From: QQUD01 sp039029915
GTDB taxonomy: Bacteria > Chloroflexota > Anaerolineae > Promineifilales > Promineifilaceae
Assembly (NCBI GenBank): GCA_039029915.1
Contig: JBCCFD010000044.1
Span: 1-27,851 of the forward strand
Length of the DNA: 27,851 bases
Reading direction: 5' to 3'
Shown: positions 8,356 to 15,030 of the stretch, one piece after another
Numbering within the stretch: position 1 is the first letter of the stretch
How the letters are laid out: the number at the start of each line of letters is the position of its first letter
Made by a program: the position numbers and the translations under genes
Notes under the pieces: model-generated
Databases searched by the model: none
Told to the model about the DNA's origin: nothing
Seen by the model: the letters and a program-made list of their open reading frames with translations, nothing else

Positions 8356-9390
8356 TTATACGGAATGCCTGACAACCATCGGACAGGGTAATTTGTGTTG
8401 TATAGGTATCTGTGGTTGATTATCCGCTTGATTGATAAGCTGTAATATTTGTTCAACAGCCCATTTTCCCATTTCGTAATGAGGCAGCTGCATTGTTGTT
8501 AACGGTGGGTTTAAATATGGGGCAATTACATCTTGGTTGTCATACCCAACGATAGCTAAATCAGCAGGAATCGATAATTTTAATTCCTGAGCGACCTGAT
8601 AGGCTCCCATTGCCATTCGATCATTGTAGCAAAACAAGGCCGATGGTGGATCGTCTTGATTAAGGAGCGCGTTTGCGGCAAGAACGCCACCTTCGGGCGT
8701 GCTCATGCCGTATTTTAGATAATCTTGGTTGAAGGGGATCTGGTGTTTTGCAAGGGCATCTTTAAACCCTCTTAAACGGGCAAATTTTGCAGGAACATCT
8801 TGAATATCACAGGCAAACCCGATTTTTCTGTGACCGTGATTTATTAGAAACTCTGTTGCTTCAAAACCGCCTTTATAATCATCGGGGACGACGGAGGTGA
8901 TTGAAGCGTCTTCTACGAAGCAATCGAGTAAAACAGCAGGAACTTGGCGAATAACTTGGGGCGGATTGGCTTGACGATGGTACATCGTCGCGTAAATAAT
9001 GCCATCAACTTGTCGTTCGAGGAGGGTAGAAACGGCCGTTTCCTTGATCTCCTGATTCCCCCCCGTGTTCACCGTTAATAGTAATATCTCATGCTGCCAG
9101 GCCAAATCTTGAGCACCCTGCAGAATCTGACCAGCAAATGGGGTTGTAGCGACCTTATCGGTGACAAACCCAATTGTGTTGGTTTTTTGAGCACGTAACC
9201 CCCGAGCAATCGCATTGGGTCTGTAGTTAAGCGCTTCAACGGCTTTCCACACCCGCTGTTGAGTTTCTTCTGGGATATTTCCTTTTGTGACTTTATTAAT
9301 TACAAAAGAGACCGTGGTACGAGAGACACCAGCCAGGTTCGCGACATCCTGCATTGATGCTTTTTTGGGCTTTTTATTTTTGTTTGTCAT
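8356..9390 (-). CDS. LacI-family transcriptional regulator of the sugar operon
   Basis: The N-terminal helix-turn-helix reads MQDVANLAGVSRTTVSFVIN, followed by the hinge helix (NYRPNAIARGLRAQ) typical of LacI/GalR proteins, then a periplasmic-binding-like effector domain to the C-terminus. The family represses sugar genes and releases DNA on binding the sugar or a sugar phosphate. I prefer ATG 9390 (MTNKNKK..., a basic tail before the HTH), though a GTG at 9426 is in frame. It is the first gene of the minus-strand sugar locus, 135 nt before the binding-protein gene, so it probably regulates itself and the whole cluster through the tandem operators at 9433-9476. One ACGGCCGT octamer (9032) lies within. 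Confidence 0.93.
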   Translation of the reverse strand: MTNKNKKPKKASMQDVANLAGVSRTTVSFVINKVTKGNIPEETQQRVWKAVEALNYRPNAIARGLRAQKTNTIGFVTDKVATTPFAGQILQGAQDLAWQHEILLLTVNTGGNQEIKETAVSTLLERQVDGIIYATMYHRQANPPQVIRQVPAVLLDCFVEDASITSVVPDDYKGGFEATEFLINHGHRKIGFACDIQDVPAKFARLRGFKDALAKHQIPFNQDYLKYGMSTPEGGVLAANALLNQDDPPSALFCYNDRMAMGAYQVAQELKLSIPADLAIVGYDNQDVIAPYLNPPLTTMQLPHYEMGKWAVEQILQLINQADNQPQIPIQHKLPCPMVVRHSV

Positions 9391-9432
9391 CTCTTTATTA
9401 TATGAGTTTAACAAATCATCACCCACTCTCGG

Positions 9433-9476
9433 TTAATCGTGTTACTAAAACGTGTTACTAAACCGTGTTAGTAGAA
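9433..9476. promoter_or_regulatory. Three tandem LacI-type operator-like repeats
   Basis: Three head-to-tail 13-bp units begin at 9438, 9451 and 9464: CGTGTTACTAAAA, CGTGTTACTAAAC and CGTGTTAGTAGAA. Their junctions create LacI-like operators with a central CG, best at 9446-9457 (TAAAACGTGTTA, palindromic except one pair) and weaker at 9459-9470 and 9433-9444. They overlap the -10 box and predicted start of the lacI promoter, as expected for autorepression. Confidence 0.65.
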
Positions 9477-9500
9477 TATCACTTTTTTTATTTGTGTCAA
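9473..9500 (-). promoter_or_regulatory. Sigma70-type promoter for lacI and the sugar operon
   Basis: On the minus strand TTGACA (9500-9495) is followed after 16 nt by TATTCT (9478-9473). The spacer is A-rich. Transcription would start near 9466, inside the operator array, leaving a leader of about 75 nt to ATG 9390. No second convincing promoter was seen before the binding-protein gene. Confidence 0.55.
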
Positions 9501-9570
9501 ATAAGCCAGATTCCAGAACCGAATGTAGGTTATCCGACAGCGTTTTTAGACTGAGCATTTTATAAATCGA

Positions 9571-9688
9571 GTTAAGTGAAACGAAGTGCCTGCTTAGAAT
9601 AAAACGACGGCTGCAAACTTCGTTTCCCCGAGGTTCCGAAGCTTTTATCTAACGCGGTTTTCAATTTAGAAACTGCGGAATAGTTAGG
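9571..9688 (+). repeat. 118-bp dispersed element with terminal inverted repeats, copy A
   Basis: This stretch aligns without gaps over 118 bp to the reverse complement of 22953-23070, with 107 identical positions by hand count (about 91%). In copy B the termini are CTTAAGTG inverted repeats; here they have drifted to GTTAAGTG and ATAGTTAGG. The interior has an imperfect palindrome around CCTCGAGG (CCCCGAGG here) flanked by CTTCG/CGAAG. There is no open frame, so it is MITE-like or a structured RNA element. Its right edge supplies part of the TAGGAGG ribosome site of the next gene. Confidence 0.85.
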
Positions 9689-9696
9689 AGGGCAAA

Positions 9697-10026
9697 ATGA
9701 TTCAAAAAAAATATGTCAAATCACGAGATAGCTATAAAATAACGTTCAAGATTCCGGCCTCTGAGCTGCCTGAAGCAATTGAGGTAACGGCCGTTTCGGT
9801 TGTGGGCTCATTCAACGATTGGGACCCCGCAGCGAATCCAATGCAGCTTACCAAAAAAGGGGTTTTCCAAACCACGATTGAACTAGCCCCTCATCAATCG
9901 TATCAATTTCGATACCTTGCCAATGGGGACAAATACTTCAATGCTTGGCAGGCAGATGGGTATATTGGCAATGGGCTAGGTGAGGAAAACTGTGTTATTA
10001 ACATAGAGGCAGATATTAAGGCGTAA
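9697..10026 (+). CDS. Stand-alone CBM48-type glycogen-binding domain protein
   Basis: A 109-residue protein that is essentially one beta-sandwich carbohydrate-binding module of the isoamylase-N/AMPK-beta type (CBM48). The signature VVGSFNDWDP at about 35-44, with the ligand-binding Trp, is followed by the strands ending in YQFRYLANGDKYFNAW. These modules bind alpha-glucans such as glycogen; a single module without an enzyme usually acts as an adaptor or sensor, but its partner cannot be told from sequence. TAGGAGG lies 5 nt before the ATG, partly within the 118-bp repeat. The gene is followed by a HAD enzyme of sugar-phosphate type, suggesting a carbohydrate role. One ACGGCCGT octamer at 9787. 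Confidence 0.85.
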   Translation: MIQKKYVKSRDSYKITFKIPASELPEAIEVTAVSVVGSFNDWDPAANPMQLTKKGVFQTTIELAPHQSYQFRYLANGDKYFNAWQADGYIGNGLGEENCVINIEADIKA

Positions 10027-10064
10027 CCGCAAACTGCACCAAGCACATAAAGTAAAATTTTGAC

Positions 10065-10808
10065 ATGATTACAACAATGATTTTTGATTTAGACGGCACG
10101 CTCGTACAAACCGAGCGGCTAAAGGCCATATCTTATGCCAAAGCAGCCGTTTTACTATGTCCAGATGAGCTTGAAGAAACGGCCGTTGTTGAAGCCTTCA
10201 GAGACGTCGTTGGCTTATCTCGCCATGAGGTGGCTAACGCTTTGGTTGAACGTTTTAATCTAGAGTTGAAAGCCAGCCAGAAAATGACTGAGCTTGGTGT
10301 TTCAACCCCCTGGCAAGCTTATGTGCAAATACGACTGCAAATCTACGAAAAAATGTTAGCTGATCCAGAGGTTATTCGAAGCAATCAGTGGCACCATAAT
10401 TTGGCGCTTCTCGATTTGGCCCGGGCCCACTGTCGTCATGTTGGCTTAGCAACCATGTCTCACTGTCCTCAAGTGCAGCGTGTTCTTTCTATTCTAGAGC
10501 TATCAACCGCCTTTGATTTTGTCGCCACCCGGGATGATGTTGAAAAAGGGAAACCAGACCCCGAAATTTATCATCTTGTGGCCAGAGAGCTTGGCGTCAC
10601 ACCACCTGCCTGCCTTGTCATTGAAGACTCCCCAACCGGTGTCCAAGCGGCGCTCAATGCAGGCATGCACGTTTTAGCCGTCAGCACCCCCTTCACCAGA
10701 GATAGGCTCCATCAATCCGGCTTACTCCCCGCTGATTTGATCGTTGATGATCCCAATCAGGTAACGGCCGTTGCCCAGCAGCTTATTGATCAACAGGCCG
10801 CTCAATAA
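10065..10808 (+). CDS. HAD-superfamily hydrolase, beta-phosphoglucomutase/phosphatase-like
   Basis: The N-terminal motif FDLDGTLVQTE carries the nucleophile Asp8 and acid/base Asp10 of the haloacid dehalogenase superfamily; KGKPDPEIY supplies the motif III Lys, and IEDSPTGVQAALNAGM the motif IV acid. An alpha-helical cap lies between motifs I and II, as in subfamily I (beta-phosphoglucomutase, phosphoglycolate phosphatase, DOG phosphatase). These enzymes dephosphorylate or isomerise sugar phosphates; the exact substrate is unknown. No Shine-Dalgarno site precedes ATG 10065 or the ATG at 10077. The neighbours (CBM48 protein, sugar operon) make a sugar-phosphate substrate plausible. Two ACGGCCGT octamers (10179, 10764). 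Confidence 0.88.
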   Translation: MITTMIFDLDGTLVQTERLKAISYAKAAVLLCPDELEETAVVEAFRDVVGLSRHEVANALVERFNLELKASQKMTELGVSTPWQAYVQIRLQIYEKMLADPEVIRSNQWHHNLALLDLARAHCRHVGLATMSHCPQVQRVLSILELSTAFDFVATRDDVEKGKPDPEIYHLVARELGVTPPACLVIEDSPTGVQAALNAGMHVLAVSTPFTRDRLHQSGLLPADLIVDDPNQVTAVAQQLIDQQAAQ

Positions 10809-10873
10809 TCAAGTTTGATGATCAATTTATGAAATAATTTGGCGATTATGCGCGTCATGTTTATAAGAGGGAC

Positions 10874-11617
10874 ATGGGTTACAAAACAGATTTAGGCGAT
10901 CCGTTCGCTCAACTCACACAAAACGACAGACACAATCCCCGACGACGCCTGCGGCTTCATGATTTCCCGATGTGGAATAATATGACCGAGGCAGATATGG
11001 AGCGACTTCTCAAAGTCGTCACCGTACGGGGCTATAAGCGAGGCGACCTGCTTTTTGATCCATCCTACGAACCGGACAAGATGTATTTGCTACAAATCGG
11101 CCGTGTAAAAACCTACGTGCTCACACAAGACGGACGCAAGAAGATCATGCACATCTTTTCACCTGGCGATGCTTTTGGGGGGCTGCTTTTAGGCACGGTA
11201 GACGGCCAGTTGCCTTGGGCAGAGGCGATGGAAGACGTCATCATTTGCTCAATGGATGAACTCAACTTTCGCAGCTTTATGCTGAGCTGTCCCAATATGT
11301 GCTTAGATCTTTTTCGCTACATTTCCCAAATACACGTTGAAGCAATGCGACGCCTTCAGGGCATGATTCACACCCGCGCAGACCAGCGGGTAGTCATCGC
11401 CCTTTTAGATATGGGGAGGCGATTAGGCTATGATGATCAAGATGAGTTTACGATTTATCCCTATTTCACTCATGAGGACATCGCCGATATGATTGGTGTT
11501 GTTAGAACAACCGTTTCTGAAATCATTTCAAAATTGAGTAAGCAGGGTATTGTTACTCGTAAAGGACGCCAGCTGCACATTCATCGAGCAGAAGCTGAGG
11601 CTTATTTAGGTAAATAG
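10874..11617 (+). CDS. Crp/Fnr-family transcriptional regulator
   Basis: Cyclic-nucleotide-binding-like beta-barrel (about residues 35-150, for example GDLLFDPSYEPDKMYLLQIGRVKTYV and FSPGDAFGG), a dimerisation helix, and a C-terminal winged HTH (about 190-247) with recognition region EDIADMIGVVRTTVSEIISKLSKQGIV. The family activates or represses genes in response to cAMP, oxygen, redox or other signals. The Fnr-type N-terminal cysteine cluster is absent; the two cysteines near 130-143 (ICSMDE, LSCPNMCLD) are not in that arrangement. AGAGGGA precedes the ATG. The effector and targets cannot be inferred. The thioredoxin-like protein follows on the same strand after 57 nt. Confidence 0.92.
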   Translation: MGYKTDLGDPFAQLTQNDRHNPRRRLRLHDFPMWNNMTEADMERLLKVVTVRGYKRGDLLFDPSYEPDKMYLLQIGRVKTYVLTQDGRKKIMHIFSPGDAFGGLLLGTVDGQLPWAEAMEDVIICSMDELNFRSFMLSCPNMCLDLFRYISQIHVEAMRRLQGMIHTRADQRVVIALLDMGRRLGYDDQDEFTIYPYFTHEDIADMIGVVRTTVSEIISKLSKQGIVTRKGRQLHIHRAEAEAYLGK

Positions 11618-11674
11618 ATGTGGGAAATGCAGGAATTTTCGTTTCACTTAAATGATTTATAGAGGAAGGCACTG

Positions 11675-11935
11675 ATGTCTACACCAAAAGTCACTCACTT
11701 TGTCCAACTTTATATCAGTTCAGATGATCCAGTTTGTAATGAGGTTGCTAAGGCATTAATGGTGTGGGGAAACGGCCGTGTTCACACCCAGATCCAAACC
11801 ATACCTGTTTTAGCCGAACCGGAGAATGTGGTTCGTCTGGGTATCTTTTACACGCCTGCTCTCGTCATCAACGGCACACTCATCGCCGGGGGCATTCGCT
11901 CACCAGAAGATCTACTCCAATTTCTCCCCAAATAG
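11675..11935 (+). CDS. Small thioredoxin-fold protein lacking the CxxC motif
   Basis: An 86-residue protein with a thioredoxin/glutaredoxin-like pattern: first beta strand (HFVQLYIS), an active-site-like position DPVC where the first Cys of CxxC is Asp18 and only Cys21 remains, and the cis-Pro loop YTPALVING followed by a glycine-rich turn and C-terminal helix. With one cysteine it cannot act as a standard dithiol oxidoreductase; glutathionylation, monothiol chemistry or a non-redox role are alternatives. GAGGAAGG precedes the ATG. It sits 57 nt after the Crp/Fnr gene and may be co-transcribed with it. One ACGGCCGT octamer at 11772. Confidence 0.75.
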   Translation: MSTPKVTHFVQLYISSDDPVCNEVAKALMVWGNGRVHTQIQTIPVLAEPENVVRLGIFYTPALVINGTLIAGGIRSPEDLLQFLPK

Positions 11936-12026
11936 TTCGCTTCCTTTAGCAATATCTTCGCTTCCATTGACATAAAATATCTTTTTCGTCGCCTCGTACC
12001 CCAAATTCAATTACCTTGACAAAACT

Positions 12027-12056
12027 TTGACAAAAACGCCATGCAGATTGTACAAT
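12027..12056 (+). promoter_or_regulatory. Sigma70-type promoter of the hupE cluster
   Basis: TTGACA (12027-12032) and TACAAT (12051-12056) are separated by 18 nt. A second TTGACA-like box begins at 12016. The start of transcription would fall near 12063, directly before the palindrome at 12068-12095, leaving a leader of about 140 nt to the hupE ATG. Confidence 0.6.
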
Positions 12057-12067
12057 CCTGCTCAAAT

Positions 12068-12095
12068 AAATAAAATAATGTCCATTATTTTATTT
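12068..12095. promoter_or_regulatory. Perfect 13+13 bp palindrome, likely operator of the hupE cluster
   Basis: AAATAAAATAATG (12068-12080), TC, then CATTATTTTATTT (12083-12095): 13 bp perfectly inverted with a 2-nt centre. The AT-rich AATAATG/CATTATT core resembles boxes of metalloregulators of the Fur/Zur/Nur type in general character, and the position just downstream of the predicted start suits repression. Which regulator binds is unknown. Confidence 0.65.
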
Positions 12096-12201
12096 TGTAC
12101 CCCTATTGTTCAGTTTTAGATTTTAAGAGCTTGCTTGAAGTTCATATAACAAACCTTAGGGAGAAAAAGTGAGATTGCACCGCAAGAAAGAGGAGACCAC
12201 A

Positions 12202-12804
12202 ATGCAAAAAAGAACAATTATTATTGGGTTAGTCATCATTGGGCTAGCATTGATCCCATCAACCATTTTCGCACATGATGAATCAACCGTCATTCAATAC
12301 GGATCATTTTTAGCAGGATTTACCCATCCAGTTTTAGGACTTGACCATCTTTTAGCTATGCTTGCTGTTGGCATTGTTAGCGCACAAATTGGCGGCAGAG
12401 CCATCTGGACAATCCCCGCTACCTTTGTGGGCGTGATGGCGCTTGGCGGTGTTCTGGGACTCATTGATATCGGCTTAACGGCTATCGAGTTTGGCATTGC
12501 CCTCTCTGTCCTCGTTTTAGGTGTGGCCATTGCAGCCGAGCGCAGTCTACCTGTTGTTGTTGCCTTAATAGCCGTGGCCCTATTTGCCATTTTCCACGGC
12601 TACGCTCACGGGGCCGAAATGCCATCGCTTGCTGAGCCCTTTCTTTATGCCTTTGGGTTTTTAACAGGTACAGCCATCATTCATGTGATTGGTGTACTCA
12701 TCGGCGATATTCCAAAACATTACAAAGTTGGCCCAACCGTCTTGCGCGTTCTAGGTGGTGGAATCGCCGTAGTTGGCGTTTTATTCTTAGTCGGCGTTTT
12801 ATAG
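12202..12804 (+). CDS. HupE/UreJ-family nickel/cobalt transporter-like membrane protein
   Basis: Cleavable-looking N-terminus (MQKRTIIIGLVIIGLALIPSTIFAHDES), then about six hydrophobic helices. The diagnostic HupE/UreJ features are present: a His directly after the signal region, HPVLGLDHLLAMLAVG in the first helix and FAIFHGYAHGAEMP in a middle helix; the His/Asp residues are the proposed metal ligands. The family permits Ni2+ or Co2+ uptake for hydrogenase, urease or B12. I chose ATG 12202 because it gives a clean signal peptide and has AGGAG upstream; an in-frame GTG at 12169 has its own AGGGAG site, so a form 11 residues longer is possible. No nickel or cobalt enzyme is encoded in the window. 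Two DUF6512-like genes follow after 10 and 49 nt. Confidence 0.88.
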   Translation: MQKRTIIIGLVIIGLALIPSTIFAHDESTVIQYGSFLAGFTHPVLGLDHLLAMLAVGIVSAQIGGRAIWTIPATFVGVMALGGVLGLIDIGLTAIEFGIALSVLVLGVAIAAERSLPVVVALIAVALFAIFHGYAHGAEMPSLAEPFLYAFGFLTGTAIIHVIGVLIGDIPKHYKVGPTVLRVLGGGIAVVGVLFLVGVL

Positions 12805-12814
12805 GAGAAGAATA

Positions 12815-13471
12815 ATGGCACAAACATTATCGCCATCTCAAGAGCAGCGCTCAATCTGGTCAATCTTAACCTCGAATCGGAAAATAATGACTTGGGAAAT
12901 AACAGGCATTTTCTTCACAAACATTGTGGGTGGATCGCTCCACTTCGCTTTCGAGTTAAGCAATTACAATCGTGCAGTTGCGTTTTTTGCCTCTGTCAAT
13001 GAAAGCACATGGGAACATCTAAAGTTTTATTTTTGGGCTGCCTTACTTTGGGCACTGATTGAATACACCTATGTTAAAAATGATGCCCGAAACTATTCCT
13101 TTGCAAAAGGGATGAATCTCCTAATCACCCCGCTTGTTATTTGCGCCACCTTTTATGGCTATCTCGCCTTTACTCTACCAATCTATGGGAAAGGGTTTTT
13201 GGCAGCCGACATAGCTACTGGTGTGATTGGCGTCATTGTAGGTCACATTATCAGCTCATACTACATGCAACGGGAAAATTTAGGCATCAGCCTGCGAAAT
13301 AGAGGGTTAGCTATTATTGCGGTCCTAACCATTATGTTTTCAACCTTCACCTACTTCCCACCGCAGTTTTTCCTGTTTGAAAACTACAATGGTTACGAAT
13401 ATCAGGGTGAATACGGCATATTAGATGAATATACGCCGTTTTTTGACCGATCTGGACTACCTGAAGAGTAG
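12815..13471 (+). CDS. DUF6512-like integral membrane protein, first tandem paralogue
   Basis: A 218-residue membrane protein with about six hydrophobic segments. The conserved block ELSNYN...FASVNESTWEHLKFYFW (about residues 47-76) matches what I recall of the DUF6512 family, whose function is unknown. Charged and polar residues in this block (Asn, Glu, His) could bind a metal or solute, but that is speculation. The soluble C-terminus is rich in aromatic and acidic residues (GEYGILDEYTPFFD). It begins 10 nt after hupE with GGAGAAG before the ATG, so the two are almost certainly one operon. It is about 70% identical to the next gene. No ACGGCCGT octamer occurs in this gene or the rest of the block from 11780 to 16787. 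Confidence 0.8.
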   Translation: MAQTLSPSQEQRSIWSILTSNRKIMTWEITGIFFTNIVGGSLHFAFELSNYNRAVAFFASVNESTWEHLKFYFWAALLWALIEYTYVKNDARNYSFAKGMNLLITPLVICATFYGYLAFTLPIYGKGFLAADIATGVIGVIVGHIISSYYMQRENLGISLRNRGLAIIAVLTIMFSTFTYFPPQFFLFENYNGYEYQGEYGILDEYTPFFDRSGLPEE

Positions 13472-13520
13472 AAACTCATCGTTATAGGCTAAGGAACTTT
13501 GGAACCTGTAGGAGAATCAA

Positions 13521-14192
13521 ATGAGTCAATCAACCATTTCACCAACACAAGAACAACGCTCCATCTGGTCGGTTCTAACATCGAATCGCAAAATAATGTC
13601 GTGGGAAATTGGCGGCATCTTTTTTGTAAGCACTCTTGGGGGTTTCTTTCATTTAGCTTATGAATTAAGCAATTACAATAGCGTCGTTGCCATTTTTGCA
13701 TCAGTGAATGAAAGTACTTGGGAACATTTAAAATTTTACTTTTGGACAGCCCTCCTTTATTCGATTGTGGAATATACCTACGTAAAAGATGATTCAAATA
13801 ATTATGCCTTTGCAAAAGGGCTCAATTTGATTATTACACCTCTCATTATTTGTATTACTTTTTATGGCTATTTGGCAATTGCGCTGCCGATTTATGGGAA
13901 AGGGTTTCTGTGGGCAGACATTTCAACGGGGGTTCTGGGGGTCATTACTGCACATATTGTAAGCTCGTACTACATGCAACGTGAGCCATTAGGCACAAGT
14001 CTGAGAAATCGCGGTTTGGCGATTATTGCTGTCTTAACCATTATGTTTTCTACTTTTACCTACTTTCCCCCACGAATATTTTTATTTGAGGATTACATGG
14101 GATACACCTATACAGGTCAATATGGTATTTTAGATGAGTATACTGGCCCTTATGTAATTTTTGACCGAAGTGAATTTCCAGCAGAAGAATAA
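13521..14192 (+). CDS. DUF6512-like integral membrane protein, second tandem paralogue
   Basis: A 223-residue paralogue of the preceding gene, roughly 70% identical by eye with similar length and helix layout. The VNESTWEHLKFYFW and SLRNRGLAIIAVLTIMFSTFTYFPP blocks are unchanged; the N-terminal tail (SPTQEQRSIWSVLTSNRKIM) is also conserved, so it is under selection in both copies. The C-terminus has a small insertion (DEYTGPYVIFD). GTAGGAG precedes the ATG and the gene ends the cluster at a strong terminator. Retention of two similar copies beside hupE suggests a heteromeric membrane complex or differing specificity, but the sequence does not decide between them. Confidence 0.8.
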   Translation: MSQSTISPTQEQRSIWSVLTSNRKIMSWEIGGIFFVSTLGGFFHLAYELSNYNSVVAIFASVNESTWEHLKFYFWTALLYSIVEYTYVKDDSNNYAFAKGLNLIITPLIICITFYGYLAIALPIYGKGFLWADISTGVLGVITAHIVSSYYMQREPLGTSLRNRGLAIIAVLTIMFSTFTYFPPRIFLFEDYMGYTYTGQYGILDEYTGPYVIFDRSEFPAEE

Positions 14193-14230
14193 TTAATCTA
14201 GAAAACGAATAGCAAATATTGAATTTGCGT

Positions 14231-14268
14231 AAAAAAGGTGACAATCATAAAATTGTCACCTTTTTTTA
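14231..14268. terminator. Bidirectional intrinsic terminator
   Basis: AAAAAAGGTGACAAT, a 6-nt loop, then ATTGTCACCTTTTTT: a long perfect stem with A and T runs on the two sides, so it can end transcription from both the DUF6512 operon (plus) and the padR gene (minus). Confidence 0.92.
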
Positions 14269-14316
14269 TCTCTGATATTAAATGTCTCGATTAATATTAT
14301 TGAAGCGAACCATCTT

Positions 14317-14850
14317 TTATTTAATATCTTCAATGACATCCTCTAACCATTCGATCTGCATCCGTTCATATCGAAGACCAAAATCTAAAGTATATCCACC
14401 AAAGCGTATTTGCTCTTTCATTACCTCGTTTACTGCCAAAGGTTGTAAATCTACCATTTCAAAAATTTCTAATCGAGCGCGATGGTTCTTTAAACGCTCT
14501 TGAAGCAGAGAAAGAAGTTCTGCCTGACTTAAGTGCCTGGCAAAATATAGCTGCAATAAAAATGGGTTTCTTTCGGTGGTGTGTCCTATTGGTTTTACCA
14601 ACCAGCTTCTCAACTCGGTTTGCCCTAGTTCACTAATTGAATATCTTTTTTGATCTGGTTTATTAGCTTGGGGGATTAAGGCACTGGAAATCCATTTTTC
14701 TTGTTCCAGCTTATAAAGCGTTCGATAGATTTGGGCCTGGTCAGCCGGCCAGAAATTGCGGACAGATTTATCGAAAAATTCTTTTTTTAGTCGATAGCCG
14801 CTCATTGGTTCTAATGTTAAAAAACCCAAGATTGCATATTTTAACGACAA
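14317..14850 (-). CDS. PadR-family transcriptional regulator
   Basis: The N-terminal winged-helix domain begins MSLKYAILGFLTLEPMSGYRLKKEF and continues with the wing (AQIYRTLYKLEQEKWIS...RYSISELGQTEL), the standard PadR layout; the C-terminal half is helical and mediates dimerisation (PadR subfamily with Vir_act_alpha_C-like domain). PadR proteins repress membrane or detoxification genes until a small hydrophobic ligand binds, and usually control themselves and a divergent neighbour. Here the divergent neighbour is a multi-pass membrane protein, and the shared spacer holds large palindromes. GGAGAAC lies a few bases upstream of the start. The gene ends at the bidirectional terminator. Confidence 0.92.
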   Translation of the reverse strand: MSLKYAILGFLTLEPMSGYRLKKEFFDKSVRNFWPADQAQIYRTLYKLEQEKWISSALIPQANKPDQKRYSISELGQTELRSWLVKPIGHTTERNPFLLQLYFARHLSQAELLSLLQERLKNHRARLEIFEMVDLQPLAVNEVMKEQIRFGGYTLDFGLRYERMQIEWLEDVIEDIK

Positions 14851-14893
14851 ATTGTTCTCCTTAATTTTAATGTCAAATTTGCCTCAGGTGAGG

Positions 14894-14922
14894 TTGACAA
14901 ATTTTGTCAACTTATATATGAT
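14894..14922 (+). promoter_or_regulatory. Near-consensus promoter for the membrane protein gene
   Basis: TTGACA (14894-14899), a 17-nt spacer and TATGAT (14917-14922). The -35 box lies in a 9+1+9 palindrome (14894-14912 region, GTTGACAAA / TTTGTCAAC) and the -10 box is inside the 46-bp palindrome, so a bound repressor would cover both. Confidence 0.7.
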
Positions 14923-14953
14923 TTGTCATATATGACAAATCATATATAAGTTG
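14908..14953. promoter_or_regulatory. 46-bp perfect palindrome, likely PadR operator
   Basis: The first 23 bases (starting CAACTTATATATG) are the exact reverse complement of the last 23 (ending CATATATAAGTTG), with no loop. The centre is TTGTCATATATGACAA, similar in style to PadR operators with spaced TGTCA/TGACA half-sites. An outer inverted pair TTTGCC..AG / CT..GGCAAA flanks it. It lies between divergent padR and the membrane gene. Confidence 0.8.
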
Positions 14954-15030
14954 TCACATGGCTTAGGCAAAATCATTTAGCCATCGAACATTTATTACTA
15001 CTCTCTAAATTCTATAGTAAGGAGATAATC

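Noticed and set aside
8346..8357. CATCG-AA-CGATG palindrome at the lacI stop as a terminator
   Set aside because: Five-bp arms without a U-run; too short to terminate, and readthrough into the binding-protein gene is more likely.
9438..9476. Tandem 13-bp repeats as a possible CRISPR or plasmid iteron array
   Set aside because: Only three contiguous units without spacers, directly on a promoter of a LacI-type gene; an operator array explains them better.
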